Assembly (NCBI RefSeq): GCF_000208865.1
Contig: NC_018393.1
Span: forward strand, 1,674,001 to 1,738,000
DNA length: 64,000 bases
DNA from: Neospora caninum Liverpool
Taxonomy: Eukaryota > Apicomplexa > Conoidasida > Eucoccidiorida > Sarcocystidae
Direction of reading: 5' to 3'
Made by a program: the position numbers and the translations under genes. Each line of letters begins with the position of its first letter. Positions within the stretch are counted from its first letter, which is position 1. Positions 1-11,200 of the stretch are shown here, piece after piece. Below the pieces are notes generated by a model, which made no database searches, was not told where the DNA came from, and saw nothing but the letters and a program-made list of their open reading frames with translations.

Positions 1-390
1 TTGTTCTGCTCCGCTTACACTATCCGAAAGCCCAGGGGCCCGGCCCGCCCCGAACGCGTAGGCCAGCGCAAAAGCTCGTCGCTGGTTGTCTCCCCTCCTT
101 GCGAACGCGACTTGCGACTCCCTTATGAGACAAAAACGAGAACGACATCGAAGTGGGGGGCGAAAGGTTACACAACAGACTGACCAATGCGAGGAAACTG
201 GAAGAGCTGAATGAGAGCCTAGTTGGGGAATTCTAACGCAGAGTCCAAACAACCGCCGCCGTCTTTTCCTTCGCCGCCCTTCAAAATCTTCACTTCCATC
301 AATCGCCCCCCCCACTGCGCCTCGTTGTCGACCGACATGAGCACCGACCCTCTCTGTTTCCTGTCTCGGCTTCTCAACGTGACTGCCTAC
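1..390 (-). other. Probable ISY1 intron after exon 4
   Basis: Directly downstream, on the minus strand, of the exon 4 donor. No segment here matches the remaining ISY1 C-terminal region in any frame, and read-through of exon 4 gives a sequence unlike ISY1. Interpreted as intron running off the left edge. Confidence 0.5.
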
Positions 391-2135
391 CTCGTCCCGC
401 CACCCGTAGTAGTCGGGCGTGATGTTCTTGAAGAGCATCGCGCGCGTTTTGCGAGGCTTCTGCTGCTCGGACGCTTCCCGTTCCAGCAACTCCCGCACGC
501 CCTGAAGACAACGCAGCCCCACCCGGCAGGGAAGTGCAGAAACGCAACTCGTGAGGAAAAGGCGGTACGTGCAGACGCCTCTTCACACACTTGCAGTCGT
601 GCACAGATCCGAACACGTCAAAGCCGAAACACACACACGCACAACCACACGCAATACATGTACATTTTTTTTCTACAACCCAAACACACACATGCATATA
701 TATATATATATATATACATATGCATATACTTGGGCAGGCAATGTTTTTGTATGTCGAGAAGAAAGAGGTAAACGAGATGCCTCGCGTGCGCGACGGTTCT
801 CACCTTTAGTTCCTTGGCAGCGCCAAAGTACATGTATCCATCTGCGCCGGCAGCGCTCATTTTACTCATGGCCTCCAGGGCTGTCGAGGACGCCGAGTAG
901 TCTGGGCCTCCCAGCTGAGAGAAAACGCACAGAGTGGCGGAGAAAAGACGAGAAAACCCGTCACCTAAGGGCTGGATTGCCTTGCGGGATCCGCTGTCTT
1001 TTGAACTGGACTCTGCATCTCGTTAATCGCTTCCGGGTGCCGGGTTGCCGAGGAAACGACACCGCGAGGGCGAAGAAGCCGAGAACGAGCCGAGCCTTAG
1101 AAATGCACCGAGAGGAAGAGTTTCGGGCATGAAAAGAGGAAAAAGAGACGGCGCGAGAGAGAAGTGGAAAGGGGGGGATGCTTTAAAATGGAGAGAAAAA
1201 AGCGGGCGGGGCACACAGAGAATCCTGAGATGAAGCGCAGACTCCCACGGAAAAGGCAACACACATGGGAGGGGGGGGGGCGGAGAGGAGATGCTAATCC
1301 ATGTGGAACGAGTGCGTGACAACAAGAGACATACAAAAAAAGAGTTTTCGGGAGAAGACGTACCTACAGACACAGAGAGAAACAGAGAGCGACAGAAACA
1401 GAGAGAGACAGATATTACACCGGAGCGAAACAGAGAGACAAGGAGAAAGAGAAACACAGAGGGAAAAAGAGAGAGATTGGGCCGGTGTTCGCCTCAGTTT
1501 GCTGAGGGGCTGTCTGCTTACGTCTTTGATTCGGAATTCCCATGCCTTTTTGACGCGAATCATTCGATTAATGTCATCGTTTAAATCGCGAATTCGATGT
1601 TCTCCGAGACTCGCGTCCTGGACCTGCGTGATCATTTTCCCGATCTCACGCATCACTTCGCTACGCCTGCAAAAAGACGACAGACGAGGAAACGGAACAC
1701 CCGAAGAAAAAGCTCTTTCATTCCACTCAACCTCCGACATCTCCATACACACCACATTGCAAGCATACGCATATGTATATATATAGGTACAAGTGCAAAA
1801 ATACACATGTACATATACAGACAAATAATCACGCATAGGCATATATTTGCTTGTATGTGGGGATGACTTATACGAGGCTGTTTGTCCATCAACTGTTGAT
1901 ATGTCTGGGGAAGTATGTGTTCAGATCCCCCCTGTTTCGGCCTTGGTGGACGGCGCTCTGGTTTTTCTCCCCGTGGAATTCCTCTTTTTTACCATTTCTC
2001 CGCCTGTTTCAGGTCCTGGCAGGAGTTGACGTCTCGGGGGCGTCGCTCGCGGTTTGCGGCGCCTTTGACGACCGCGTCCTTCACGGCGAGCCACTTGTTC
2101 AGCACTGCATTCGCTCTCTCCGCATTTCTCGCCAT
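391..2135 (-). CDS. ISY1: Pre-mRNA-splicing factor ISY1, 5' part (3' end outside window)
   Basis: ISY1 is a subunit of the NineTeen/Prp19-associated spliceosome complex and acts in the nucleus at the catalytic stage of splicing. Four exons read in phase on the minus strand: 1993-2135, 1522-1666, 804-914 and 391-501, giving 170 codons. Exon 1 starts MARNAERANAVLNKW and ends in ...QAEKW. Exon 2 carries LGEHRIRDLNDDINRMIR. Exon 3 carries LGGPDY and YMYFGAAKELK. Exon 4 carries GVRELLERE and the KTRAMLFKNITPDYYGW block. These follow the order and spacing of human and plant ISY1. Each junction has GT/AG and keeps phase (W codon split TG|G between exons 1 and 2). The exon 4 donor is GTAGGC; no continuation is identifiable in 1-390, so the acidic C-terminal half lies beyond the left edge. 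Start chosen because all family members begin MARN. Confidence 0.95.
696..717. repeat. (AT)n microsatellite
   Basis: About 22 bp of alternating AT preceded by catgc and followed by acatatgcatat. It lies in the ISY1 intron between exons 3 and 4. Confidence 0.9.
1368..1480. repeat. Imperfect (GAGA/CAGAGA)n purine tract
   Basis: The + strand is a run of cagagaga/gagaaac words of about 110 bp. On the transcribed minus strand of ISY1 it becomes a CT-rich tract in the intron between exons 2 and 3. It generates spurious open frames on both strands. Confidence 0.8.
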
Positions 2136-4187
2136 CTTGCCAAAGGAGAGGAGAAGCCGGGACAGACACGGAGAAAAACGCTTGGAAAGAAGCGGAGTAT
2201 CCCCGCACGCGAACCGAGAAAGAGTCGCGCGAGCACGACACGGACAGCCCAAAGACGACGACAGGAGCGACACAGCCGCTGCGGGAGAAGAAAGGCAGAA
2301 AACAAAGACGAAAAAAGAAGATGGAGAGGAAGAAGAGGAGGAAACGGGAGAGGACGATTAGGAAGAGGAAGACGCGGAGGAAACAACCAAAGGAAAGACG
2401 AAGGCGAAGGTAGACGCAAATGGCGATAAAGCGAAAAAAGGGAGAACGGCGCTGAGGATGGCACCTAAAGTCCAGTGCGCTTGACGATATGAAGGAGGCA
2501 ACTGTAGAAATTTGTGTTTCCCAGTTTCTCAAAAACCCCTCCTGGACGTTTTGTCTCGCCTGCTTTTTCGCCGCCCCGGCAGAGAGTCAATAGAGCCACA
2601 CAGGCTTTTCACGGCAAAATTCCCCCCAGACAAGAAAGCCGAATTCCCTTCCCTTGGTTGCCGACTGAATGTCCCGGAAGCGTCCTTTTCAACCTAATAA
2701 GTACGGAGACCCGGAGAAGAAGGTGGAGAGTTCTCCCGTGGCCTTCCTACCAGTTTATTCACCCGGGACGAGCGCATGCACGTCGTCGTCGCGGTGGAAA
2801 AAAAAGAGAAACGCGGGCCAGCAATCTCCCTCTGCTACGAATCCATCATTAGTCGCCGTGTGCATGCGTTTTCATTTCCACGCACATTCTATTATAAACT
2901 GTCAAAGACGCAAAAGAGGCAATTCGGTCGGGAGCAGAGACAGAGACTCTCAAATCCACATCCCTCCTCCAAATCGAGGCACACAACAGGCTTCTAACCA
3001 CGACAACGGACATAGAATCTTGTTCTCCTCCATTTCCCACTGGGCCTCCACAGCTAACGCCAGGTCCTCCATGAAGCCGTCACCCGTTCTGTTTATATCT
3101 CTTCGTATGTGTATGGCATATATATATATATATATATATATGCATCTTCTTTGTGGTTGTGTCTTCGGACGAAGCCACTCTACTACTACGTAGATGTATG
3201 CATATTTTCTCTCTGTGTATAAACATGTTAGTTATCTCTCTTCATATTTGTGAAATAATTATCTCTGTATATGCATGTTTGTGCACTGTCTGTGTAGGTA
3301 CATGCATCGTCTCTCACCGTGTATATGTGTGAAGTCTCTCACACCAATTTGCGTATTGTGTGTCTGTGCGCGTCAGGCAGCCAACCCCAAGGCGAGCTAG
3401 CAGCTTATGACATGTTGCTGTGGAGAGTATGCAGTTTCGGTCTGTATCCCACGCCCACAGGCGCGCAAGAGATGACAGAAGTTGAGAGGACGAAACTAGG
3501 GAGAAGGCACGTGCATCTCCTTCCCGGTGGCAGATTCACTCAAAGGGTTGTACGCCTGCGAGACAAAAAACCCACTCCACCGTCTCTGTTGTGTCGCGCG
3601 CCTGAACTCGCACTTTCTCCCATTTTATCCTCCGAATGTGTTCTTGTGTATCTCTCTAGTGTAGGTACAACAGGAGTAGTTATGGGTAGTGCAGGTATGG
3701 GGGCGACAACCTTTGAGAAGCGAGACCCCATGTTTCGCCTCGTGTTCGCGGCCGGACGAGCGGGATTCCCACAAAGCCGAAAGCGTTTCAACGTTCCTTT
3801 AGCTTAGCTCCGCGCTGCAACCGGAGGCGGCCTAACCGCCCAAGACTAGACAGGACGAATCTGAAGAGTGTCGCAGCGACAGACGGTTGCTAGTCGCCTC
3901 CTGCGTCCTTGTTGCCATTCTCTCGCTCTTAGCACAGCCCTTGAGGGTGCATACACAAAGACATGAGTTGCTAGCTAGAGTCGACGCTGCCTCAGCGCAC
4001 TGCTTCCTGCCAAAGATGTTTGTGCTCGCCCGACTCCCTTTCCTCTCTTCCCCGCGGACCGAGCAGATGCGTGAAGGGTGCGAACTGGGAAAGAGAAAAC
4101 AAGCAAAGTAGAGAAACGCGGAGAAGGCCCGTGCGAGAGAGCTGCTGCGCCAGGCGCGGTGGGGGAGAGAATTGACAGAGAAAACAC
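2136..4187. other. Intergenic region upstream of ISY1
   Basis: About 2 kb with no gene I can support. It should hold the ISY1 promoter and 5' UTR just right of 2135. Open frames at 2514-2852, 2669-3193 and 3319-3807 (+) lack similarity, splice support or a convincing start context. Contains an (AT)n tract at 3117-3141 and surrounding low-complexity TATA/TGTG-rich sequence to about 3310. Confidence 0.5.
3117..3141. repeat. (AT)n microsatellite
   Basis: Twenty-five bases of alternating AT ending in tgcatc, the same composition as the tracts at 696, 4375 and 21744. Confidence 0.9.
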
Positions 4188-4319
4188 CTAAAATATTCGG
4201 AGCCCTCAGCCGCCAAAGAGCGGTCACGGCAACTTTGCCGAGCCACTCCAGCAGCAGCACGAGTCTGCCCTCGAACAGCCCCTTGCCGAAGTGCGCCGAG
4301 GAACGAGGGAGGCCTAATC
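4188..4319 (-). CDS. Candidate coding exon, unknown protein (weak)
   Basis: An open stretch on the minus strand between a possible acceptor (gggtgacag|GA) and a donor (TTTTAG|GTGTTTTC). It encodes GLPRSSAHFGKGLFEGRL followed by a hydrophobic, membrane-like segment (LVLLLEWLGKVAVTALW). No ATG begins it, so it would have to be an internal or 3' exon. The acceptor's pyrimidine tract is poor, being interrupted by purines. It may equally be 3' UTR of the minus-strand gene ending at 4685. No function assigned. Confidence 0.18.
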
Positions 4320-4368
4320 CTGTCACCCTTTACTTGCAGAGAAAGAGTACTAGTCAAATCTGTAACAC

Positions 4369-4416
<48 letters not shown>

Positions 4417-4684
4417 ATTCGCGGTTTAGGGGTAGATGCATGTGCCCCTGTAGAGATAAGAATCGGGTCCAAGGACGTTTTACACAGACGATTGAGCGCA
4501 GAATCACGCGTGTTCGACTAGCAATTTCCCTTCATGTGAGCGTGCGACGCGCTCTCGTCGTTTCTCTGGCCGTTTTGGCATTTCCCACCAGACCAGACAC
4601 TCTATAGCGCCTTCTTGGCGTTTTCACAATGCTTGCTACGCTCCGTTTTCGTTCCTGTGTTCACTTGTGCTCAGCTGCATCTGT
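4320..4684. other. 3' flank of the coiled-coil gene
   Basis: No gene seen. Contains an (AT)n/(GATATA)n tract at 4375-4417. Likely 3' UTR or terminator region of the minus-strand gene ending at 4685. Confidence 0.4.
4375..4417. repeat. (AT)n followed by (AGATAT)n microsatellite
   Basis: Alternating AT for about 24 bases passes into atagatatagatatagatat, a compound repeat. Confidence 0.9.
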
Positions 4685-7600
4685 CTAATTTTGTGTGTTC
4701 TGTCTCATGGCTTTGAAGAGCGAGACCTTCTTGGTCGGTTGTGCGGCGCCCTCTGCGTTTACGTGCTCTGTTTCTCTCAGGCTCGATCGCAGGCTTCCTT
4801 CTTCCTTGAGAGTCGTTTTGCCTTCGTCCTTGCCTCGAAATTGCATGCGGCCCTGATCCTGTTCTGCGCCTCGCTCTTCTCGCGCCTGCCGCTCGACAAC
4901 TCGCTCCGATACTGCCGGCGACCACGAGCAAGAGCTGCACTTCTCGCCCTCTCTTCTCTGGCCGCCGAAACCAGGCGAAGCTGGCGCAGAGGAAGAAGAG
5001 GGAGACCGCGCGACGTTTTCTGGGATTGTGGACTGCGAGGCGGGTGTAGATCTTTCTCCTGATATGTTGGTGTCGGCATGCGGAGGGGTCTCAGGATTGT
5101 TGGGAGGCGGCCAAGCGACAGCGGTACCCTCGTTTTTGTGTTTGTTCTCGCTCTCTCGTCGGCCACCTCGTGACGGGGCCGTCGCGCCATTCGGGCATGG
5201 CTCGCCTACTGGGGGTGAGGGCGACGGACGCGCCTCCGAACCCGAATCCAAGTCTACCTGTCTCTGGGCGTCTTGTCTCTCGCCTGCGCTTGGCTCTTCG
5301 CGCTTCTGCTTTTCCGCTTCGGCCTCGTCTTCATCGCTCGTGTACTCCTCCACGATCTCCACAAACCCATCTCTGGTAAAATGTGCTTGTCCTCTCCGCC
5401 CGCTGGCCTTCTGGTTTTCTTCATCGGCGGACTCCCCTGTTGTGCCCGTCTTTCCAGGTGTATGTACACCCGAGGGCGTCGAGGCTCCCGCGCCGCGTCG
5501 CAGCCGCTCTTCTTCCCCAATCTGCAGCTGCATTCTTAGCTTCCTCACTTTGTCTTTCACCACTTTCTCCTGCTCCCGCAGCATCGCTTCCCGCCGGTGA
5601 AGGAGCCCCAGCGCGCCGCACTCCGCGCTCTCCTCTCGATTTCCTGTTTTGCCCGTTTCGCCTCTTGCAGCCGGAGCGCCTGCAACACCGGCGGAAGCAA
5701 GGGGCTTCGCCGGCGACGCACACGACGTGCAGGGGGCGCTGCCCAGACGGAAGGTGGAGAGATAATCCCCGCCCAAGTGCAAAAGCGGAGGCGAGGCCGA
5801 AGGCAGGAGGTAGCCGGGGAGAATGGCCTCAGTTGTCAAGGGAATGAAAATGCGCGGACAGGGCGACGAAGCGACGGAAGATTCAGCAGAGACGGAGGGC
5901 AAGGATGGCGACGTGCTCGCGTGTGGAGAGGCCGGGGAGACGCCTGATGCGGCGTCGCAAGATGGGGAGTGGAAGCACGCGGACAGGTAATGAGACAGGA
6001 GAGACGAGGCAGCCTGCGCAGAGAGGAAAGCCAGGAAGAGACAGGAAGCGAATTGGCGATAGAAAAAACGTGAACTGTTGACCAGGAACAACGAAAGAGT
6101 GGCCGCGCACTCTGAAATGGGCACCAAAAGGCCGTAAAGATCTTCAGAAAGTTGAAGATTGCTCAGAATACTTCCTTGTACGCATGCACATATATGCACC
6201 CGGACCAGGCCTGGCGGCCAGTTCTGCATAACAGCGCTGAAGGCAGTTCTCCGGGGCCTCTCGAATCCTTATATTGAACCCGAGGCGGGCGTGTCTTTCC
6301 TGGAACACGTTTCCTTTCTTCCCCTCCCTCTTCTCCCTCTCATGCTTCGTGTTCCACCACGGCCCGACGTTTTCTCTCGGAAAGACGACCCCTCGTCGAT
6401 TCGACTCTTCCTTCTAGCCCCCATGTTGCACGTAAGCCACCTTGGTTTCTCCCTTTCTCTCATATCCCTCGCGCGTTTGCCGTCTCCCCTCTCCCCTTTC
6501 TTCTTCCGTTTCTTCTTCGCCTTTCTCTTCTTCGTCGCCCCTATGGGCCTACCTCTCTCAGTCTCTGAAAAAACGCGTGTAACACCAAAAAAACCCGTCA
6601 AATCTCTCTCCACTTCTGCCTGGTTGGAGCCTTAATCTCATCTCTCTCTTTGTTTCTCTGCCTCTTCTTGTCGGCACCAATTTTTGTGTCCTCTGCCTAC
6701 CTCGTGTTGGGCGATTTGCGTCTCGAGCTCCTCCACAGCCGCTTCGTGCTGTTGCAACGCGCGCACCAGGTGTCTCACCGCCCCCTGAACAGACGGAGAC
6801 AGAGAGGCCGGGGGGGTCTTGCTGTCCACAGCCATTCTGAGGTGAACAGAAGGCTGTGTTTTGTGGCTCTGGGCAGCCGACGCTTGCGGAGGCGTGCGGC
6901 GATGTAAGTCCCGTCTACTGGGGAGCAAAGGGGGAAGGAAGAACGAGGAAAGGAGGCGCAGGACGACGACGGGAGGCTATGAAAACTGAACCATGAAACT
7001 CACGACAAGAAAGGGTAGAGGGGTGCGTGGGTGGTACGAAAAGCTGCGTCTGAGAAGCACGGAGAGGCAGCGCCGCGAGTAGAGACACACGCATGCAGAC
7101 ACGTTCGAGGGCCCACTCCCACGGAGACGAGAAAAAGACGGAAAAGAGAAACAAAGACGCGCTTCGCAGAGGTGAAGAGCGCAGTGAAGAATGCTAAGAC
7201 TGTATAAGAAACGGTTTTGCTCTCAAAAGCTTCTGTTTTCATTTGCCGTTGCGATAGTTCCCGTGCGCGGTAGGGTGAATCTGTCAGCCTGGCCTCTCAG
7301 AGTGGCGGGTTGGAGGACGCTTGCTTAACCTGAGAGAAAGTCTTTCGAACACGCTCTCGAGGCAGAGAGTCAAGGAGCTTCATCTTGTCCTTGAAAGAGA
7401 AAAGGAACGGAAACGGCCAGGGATGGCCGAGACCAATCGGTTCGCTATCGGAATAGAATCACATGCGCCACAGCCCCGACCTCTGCATGCGGTGCACACT
7501 TGACTGCAGCTCGTTGCACGCAGATTTGGCGTCGGAGATTTCCAGAGACAAGAAATCGGATAAACGCGCCCGCCTCTCCGCTTTCCTCTTATCCTTTTTA

Positions 7601-7719
7601 TTTTCCTTCCAACACGAAACTCTCGGAGCCTCGATGGTTCCGTATCTCTGGTCGTGCCTCGCGTGCGCTGCGCCGGTGCGGGGGCACTTCCGTAGAAAGC
7701 GGCCTCGCAGCGAGGAGAG
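4685..7719 (-). CDS. Coiled-coil protein with C-terminal SLFKAMRQ motif (URI-like?), model incomplete
   Basis: Minus-strand gene, first exon not found. Phase-compatible exons: 7498-7719 (ends ISDAKSACNELQSS, donor GTGCAC), 7330-7389 (DKMKLLDSLPRERVRKTFSQ, GACAAG..CAG|GTTAAG), 6701-6868 (contains VRHLVRALQQHEAAVEELET; donor GTAGGC) and a last exon from 5679 to the TAG at 4685. The last exon opens in phase as ALRLQEAKRAKQEIERRAR, a good continuation of the coil, but the following coil MLREQEKVVKDKVRKLRMQL lies in another frame (see findings). The tail has an acidic patch (EIVEEYTSDEDEAEAEK), long Ser/Pro/Glu-rich sequence, and ends KKVSLFKAMRQNTQN. A basic/aromatic SxFKxxR near the C-terminus is a hallmark of the prefoldin-like URI/Bud27 family, but the diagnostic prefoldin beta-hairpin was not found, so that identity is only a suggestion. 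The acceptor at 7719 (gcggtttctcag) implies an upstream exon. Confidence 0.6.
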
Positions 7720-8207
7720 CTGAGAAACCGCGTGGAAGAAGGAGATCCAAAAACCACAACTCATACGCAATTTGAGGAGAATGGGGCGAATACGAACGCC
7801 TGTGGCGAGGCCTCTGCAGTATTGTTGACCGGAACCGTGGACCGCACTCTATGAGAGAATTTGGAGTCGTCCCCGAGTCAGGGAGATTGCTTCTCAAGCC
7901 TCTCAAGTGACCTCCGGAAGGTGGGAGAGACTGGAGAGAGAGCGTCCAGATCCCAGCTTGTCTTTTTTTAAATAACGAGAGAAGGAGACAGAGAGAGGGC
8001 GCCGCTGGTCTGTGTCTCTCTCTCCGTCTCTGATTCGCCTCTTTTACTCGGTTGCTTTTTTTCGATGTCGCAGAGTCGCTCTGACTTCCGGCGGACCAGA
8101 CCCAACGAACTCGTTTTTTCCGTTTCTCGACTTTCTTCTTCCGTTTTTCGGTTTGGTTTTCGTCCGTTGCGGCAGAGAGAAAACGCGCAGACGAGCGTGA
8201 AAAGGCA
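7720..8207. promoter_or_regulatory. Head-to-head intergenic region (possible shared promoter)
   Basis: About 490 bp separate the first recognised exon of the minus-strand coiled-coil gene from the ATG of the plus-strand helicase. It must contain the helicase 5' UTR and promoter, and may contain the missing first exon and promoter of the coiled-coil gene. It is rich in gagagag / ctctctc runs around 7920-8040. No TATA-like element can be asserted, which is usual for these organisms. Confidence 0.4.
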
Positions 8208-11200
8208 ATGCTCGGGTGTTTCTCGTGGCCTTCTCAAACGAGACGCAGTCTCCTCTCAATGGGGACAAATAGGTTGCTCCCCGTCGAGCCGCTCCGGAGG
8301 CACGTCGGCCGTGGAGCACGAAGAAGATCAGGCGGAGGGCAATTCACCCCGTCGAATTCTCCGTCGTCTTCCCCTTCTCTCTCTTGTTCTGCCCCCCCTC
8401 CCGCCTCTCCGACTGTCTCTCCGGCGTCCTCAGGTTCCCGATTGCCCCTCTGTCAACCATCTTCGCTTTTTTCTCCTGCGCCTTCTTCTTCTCCCTGGGC
8501 CTTCTTCCGCGCCATGTACATGCGGCGCCGGATGCCGCACCAGCTGTTGCTGGCAACGCGAAGGAGACCGTTCAGGTCAGCCCAGGCCTCGATCTCATCT
8601 CTGAATCGACAGCGGTCTCACCTCTGCTTCGCCTCCTCGCCGTCTACTTCTCCAAGGTGCGCCTCTACTCTTTTGTTCCCTTCGCCGTCTTCCTCTCCTT
8701 CCTCTTCTTCTTTGGCTTCCACTTCCTCCTCGGCTGTCTCGTTTTCCTTCTCTTTCTCTTCTTTACGTTGCCAGCATCACCCCATCTCCCCGTCCATTTC
8801 TCCTTCCACGCCCCTCCCTTCTTCACTCTGTTCCCCTCTGTGTCTTTCGTCCTTTTCCTCCCTCGCTCCCTCTCCCCGTCCCCCCCTTTCTTCGTCGTGG
8901 CCGTCCGCCGACGCTCGCCCGTCCCTCTGCGCCGCTCGCCCGTCCCTCTGCGCCGCTCGCCCGTCCCTCTGCGCCGCTCGCTCGTCCCACTCTGCTCAGT
9001 TCCCCACGCGTCTCTTCTTGACTGTCTCCTTCCCATCGTCGTCCGAGACGCGTCGCTCCACCGCCCCTCCCGGTGTGCTCCATCCAGGCCTCTTCCAGAG
9101 ATCTGCGCGGTGCATGCGAACTGGGCTGTCCCAGGCTAGCTGCGCGAGCAACGCAGAAAAGGAACAACGCGGTCGGAGCGGCGATGAGCGCTCCCGAACC
9201 TTCGCCACTGGTCTAAGTCCCGCGGGCCTCTCTGTCCCTCCCCGGCCTCCTGATCCTGACATGACACAACCGTCTCGCCCCCGTCACCTCCCCGAGAGCG
9301 AACCTTGCTCAACAGATCCCTCTCTGTCTTCCGCCTCCTCTCCTCCGTCTTTCTCGTCGGAGTCGTCTTCTCCTGTCTTTGTCATCCGGCCGCCCACGGA
9401 ATCCGACTTTTCGGACTCTGAGGCCGCGGAGCCAGGCGTGGCCTTCAAACCGCCGTCTGCGCTTGACTCTTTTCCTCTGCCGCCTTCGTCGACTCTTGCT
9501 TCGGATCCTGGCGCGCCGCAGTCGCCACCGTCGCCTCCCTCCTCCGAGCAGGCTCTCGAGGCGAGGTTTCCCTCGTTTGCCTCCCTCGATCTCCACCCCG
9601 TGCTGGTGGAGCGGCTGAAGCAGCTGCAGGTCGAGGCTCCAACGGCGACGCAAGTCAGCGCGTTTCTCCTCATCGACAAGGGACGCGACTGCGTGATTGT
9701 GGACCGAACAGGCACAGGAAAGACGCTCGCGTACCTTCTCCCGTTTATGAACAAAATCTACAAGCTGCACGACCTCCTGCTGCATGCGCAGATCGGTCCT
9801 GGCGAGGCGGCCGTCGGCCGCGCACGAGCGGCGACTGAAGGAGACGGGACGTGCGCGGACGGCGAGTGCGAGAGGTCGCTTTCTCGCCCCGCAGACGAGG
9901 CAGCCGCCGCTCCAGGGATTCTTGGGAGAGACAGTGCGCAGCTACACGAACGCGACGCGTCCCTAGTGAAAGCCAAATCCGTGGGACGCATGCTCCAAGA
10001 CCAGCTGATGCGGCGCCAGGATGAGGTCCTGGCGCGTCACGCGGCGCTCTCGCCCACGCCGCAGGTCTGGGAATGTCTCCGCTCAGCCTCTCGCGGGTCT
10101 TCGTCACCTGCTGCCCTGGCCGAGCCGAACGCTCCCCCGTCTCTCCACGACGACGCGCTGCAGGCCGCGGGGCTCTCCCCCGACAGCCCCAACCCCCTCG
10201 GATCTCTCCGCCCCGCCGTCCTGCTCCTCCCCACCCACGACATGGTCATCGACACTCTCCACACTCTTAGACGGCTGGACGTTCTCGGCCGCATGCAAAT
10301 TCAGTGCCTCAGTGGAGTCGAGCGAAACGTCCGGGAGCGCACCGCCGGCGCGACAGACGCGCGCGACGTGCAGGAGCTGCGTCGAAAGTTCCGGCGGCCC
10401 GATGCTGCGGAGGCGCACATGGACGGAGTCGCTGGAGACGCGGTCGCAGCAGAGTTAGGGGACGGAGCCCGCGACCCGTTTTCAGAGAGAGCGAGGAGAG
10501 CTGGGACGGCTGGAGGGCGAGAGAGCGCGGAGGAATCACGCAAGAGCTGGGCGAGTGCGACGGTTAGCGGGCGCGGCGAGAGGGACCGAGAGAGGCGCGA
10601 GGGAGACGCAGAAGATGGGCTCGAAGGTGAAGCGGACGAGAGTGCTGACCAAGTAGTGTGGCAAGGCCAGGTTCTCCGGAGGCCGCGGCTAACTCCCGAC
10701 GGGAAGTTGGTGACGGAGACGCGCCCCTTCAGCCAGAAGAAGATCAAAAACATCCACGAGGTCCACGTGCTCGGAAGTGAACGGTCGGGCGTTCGCGAAT
10801 CCTGGCGGAGTCAAGCGCTGCGCGGCGACGGCGCCGACAAGGGTGCAAACTCGCACAGGGCGGAGACCGCTCCGGACGGCAGGAGACGCCAAGGGTGCGA
10901 TGAAAGCGACGACGAACCTGCGATTCAAGTTTGCAGCCTCCCCGTCCTTCATAAACCACGCATCAGGTGAGTGCGCGCGGGTCTTCTGCGCTTCGAATGG
11001 GCGTTCGAGAGCGTGTACGTTTCCTTTTTTCTCTCGGCTTCGCTCTCTTGAGTCGCCGTGTGTGGCACGGGCAAACAGCGCTTTCGGATGCTGGTCCGCC
11101 GCGGCTGCGCGAGTCCGCCTGCGAAGCTCTGCTGCCGGCGGGGTCTTCCGACCGGCGCTGCTCGGGTATCTCTGCTCCCTCTCGTGGGTGGCCACGGCCG

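Noticed and set aside
10301..10753. Minus-strand frame antisense to the helicase insertion
   Set aside because: Shadow frame in GC-rich coding DNA; the sense frame is tied to helicase motifs on both sides.
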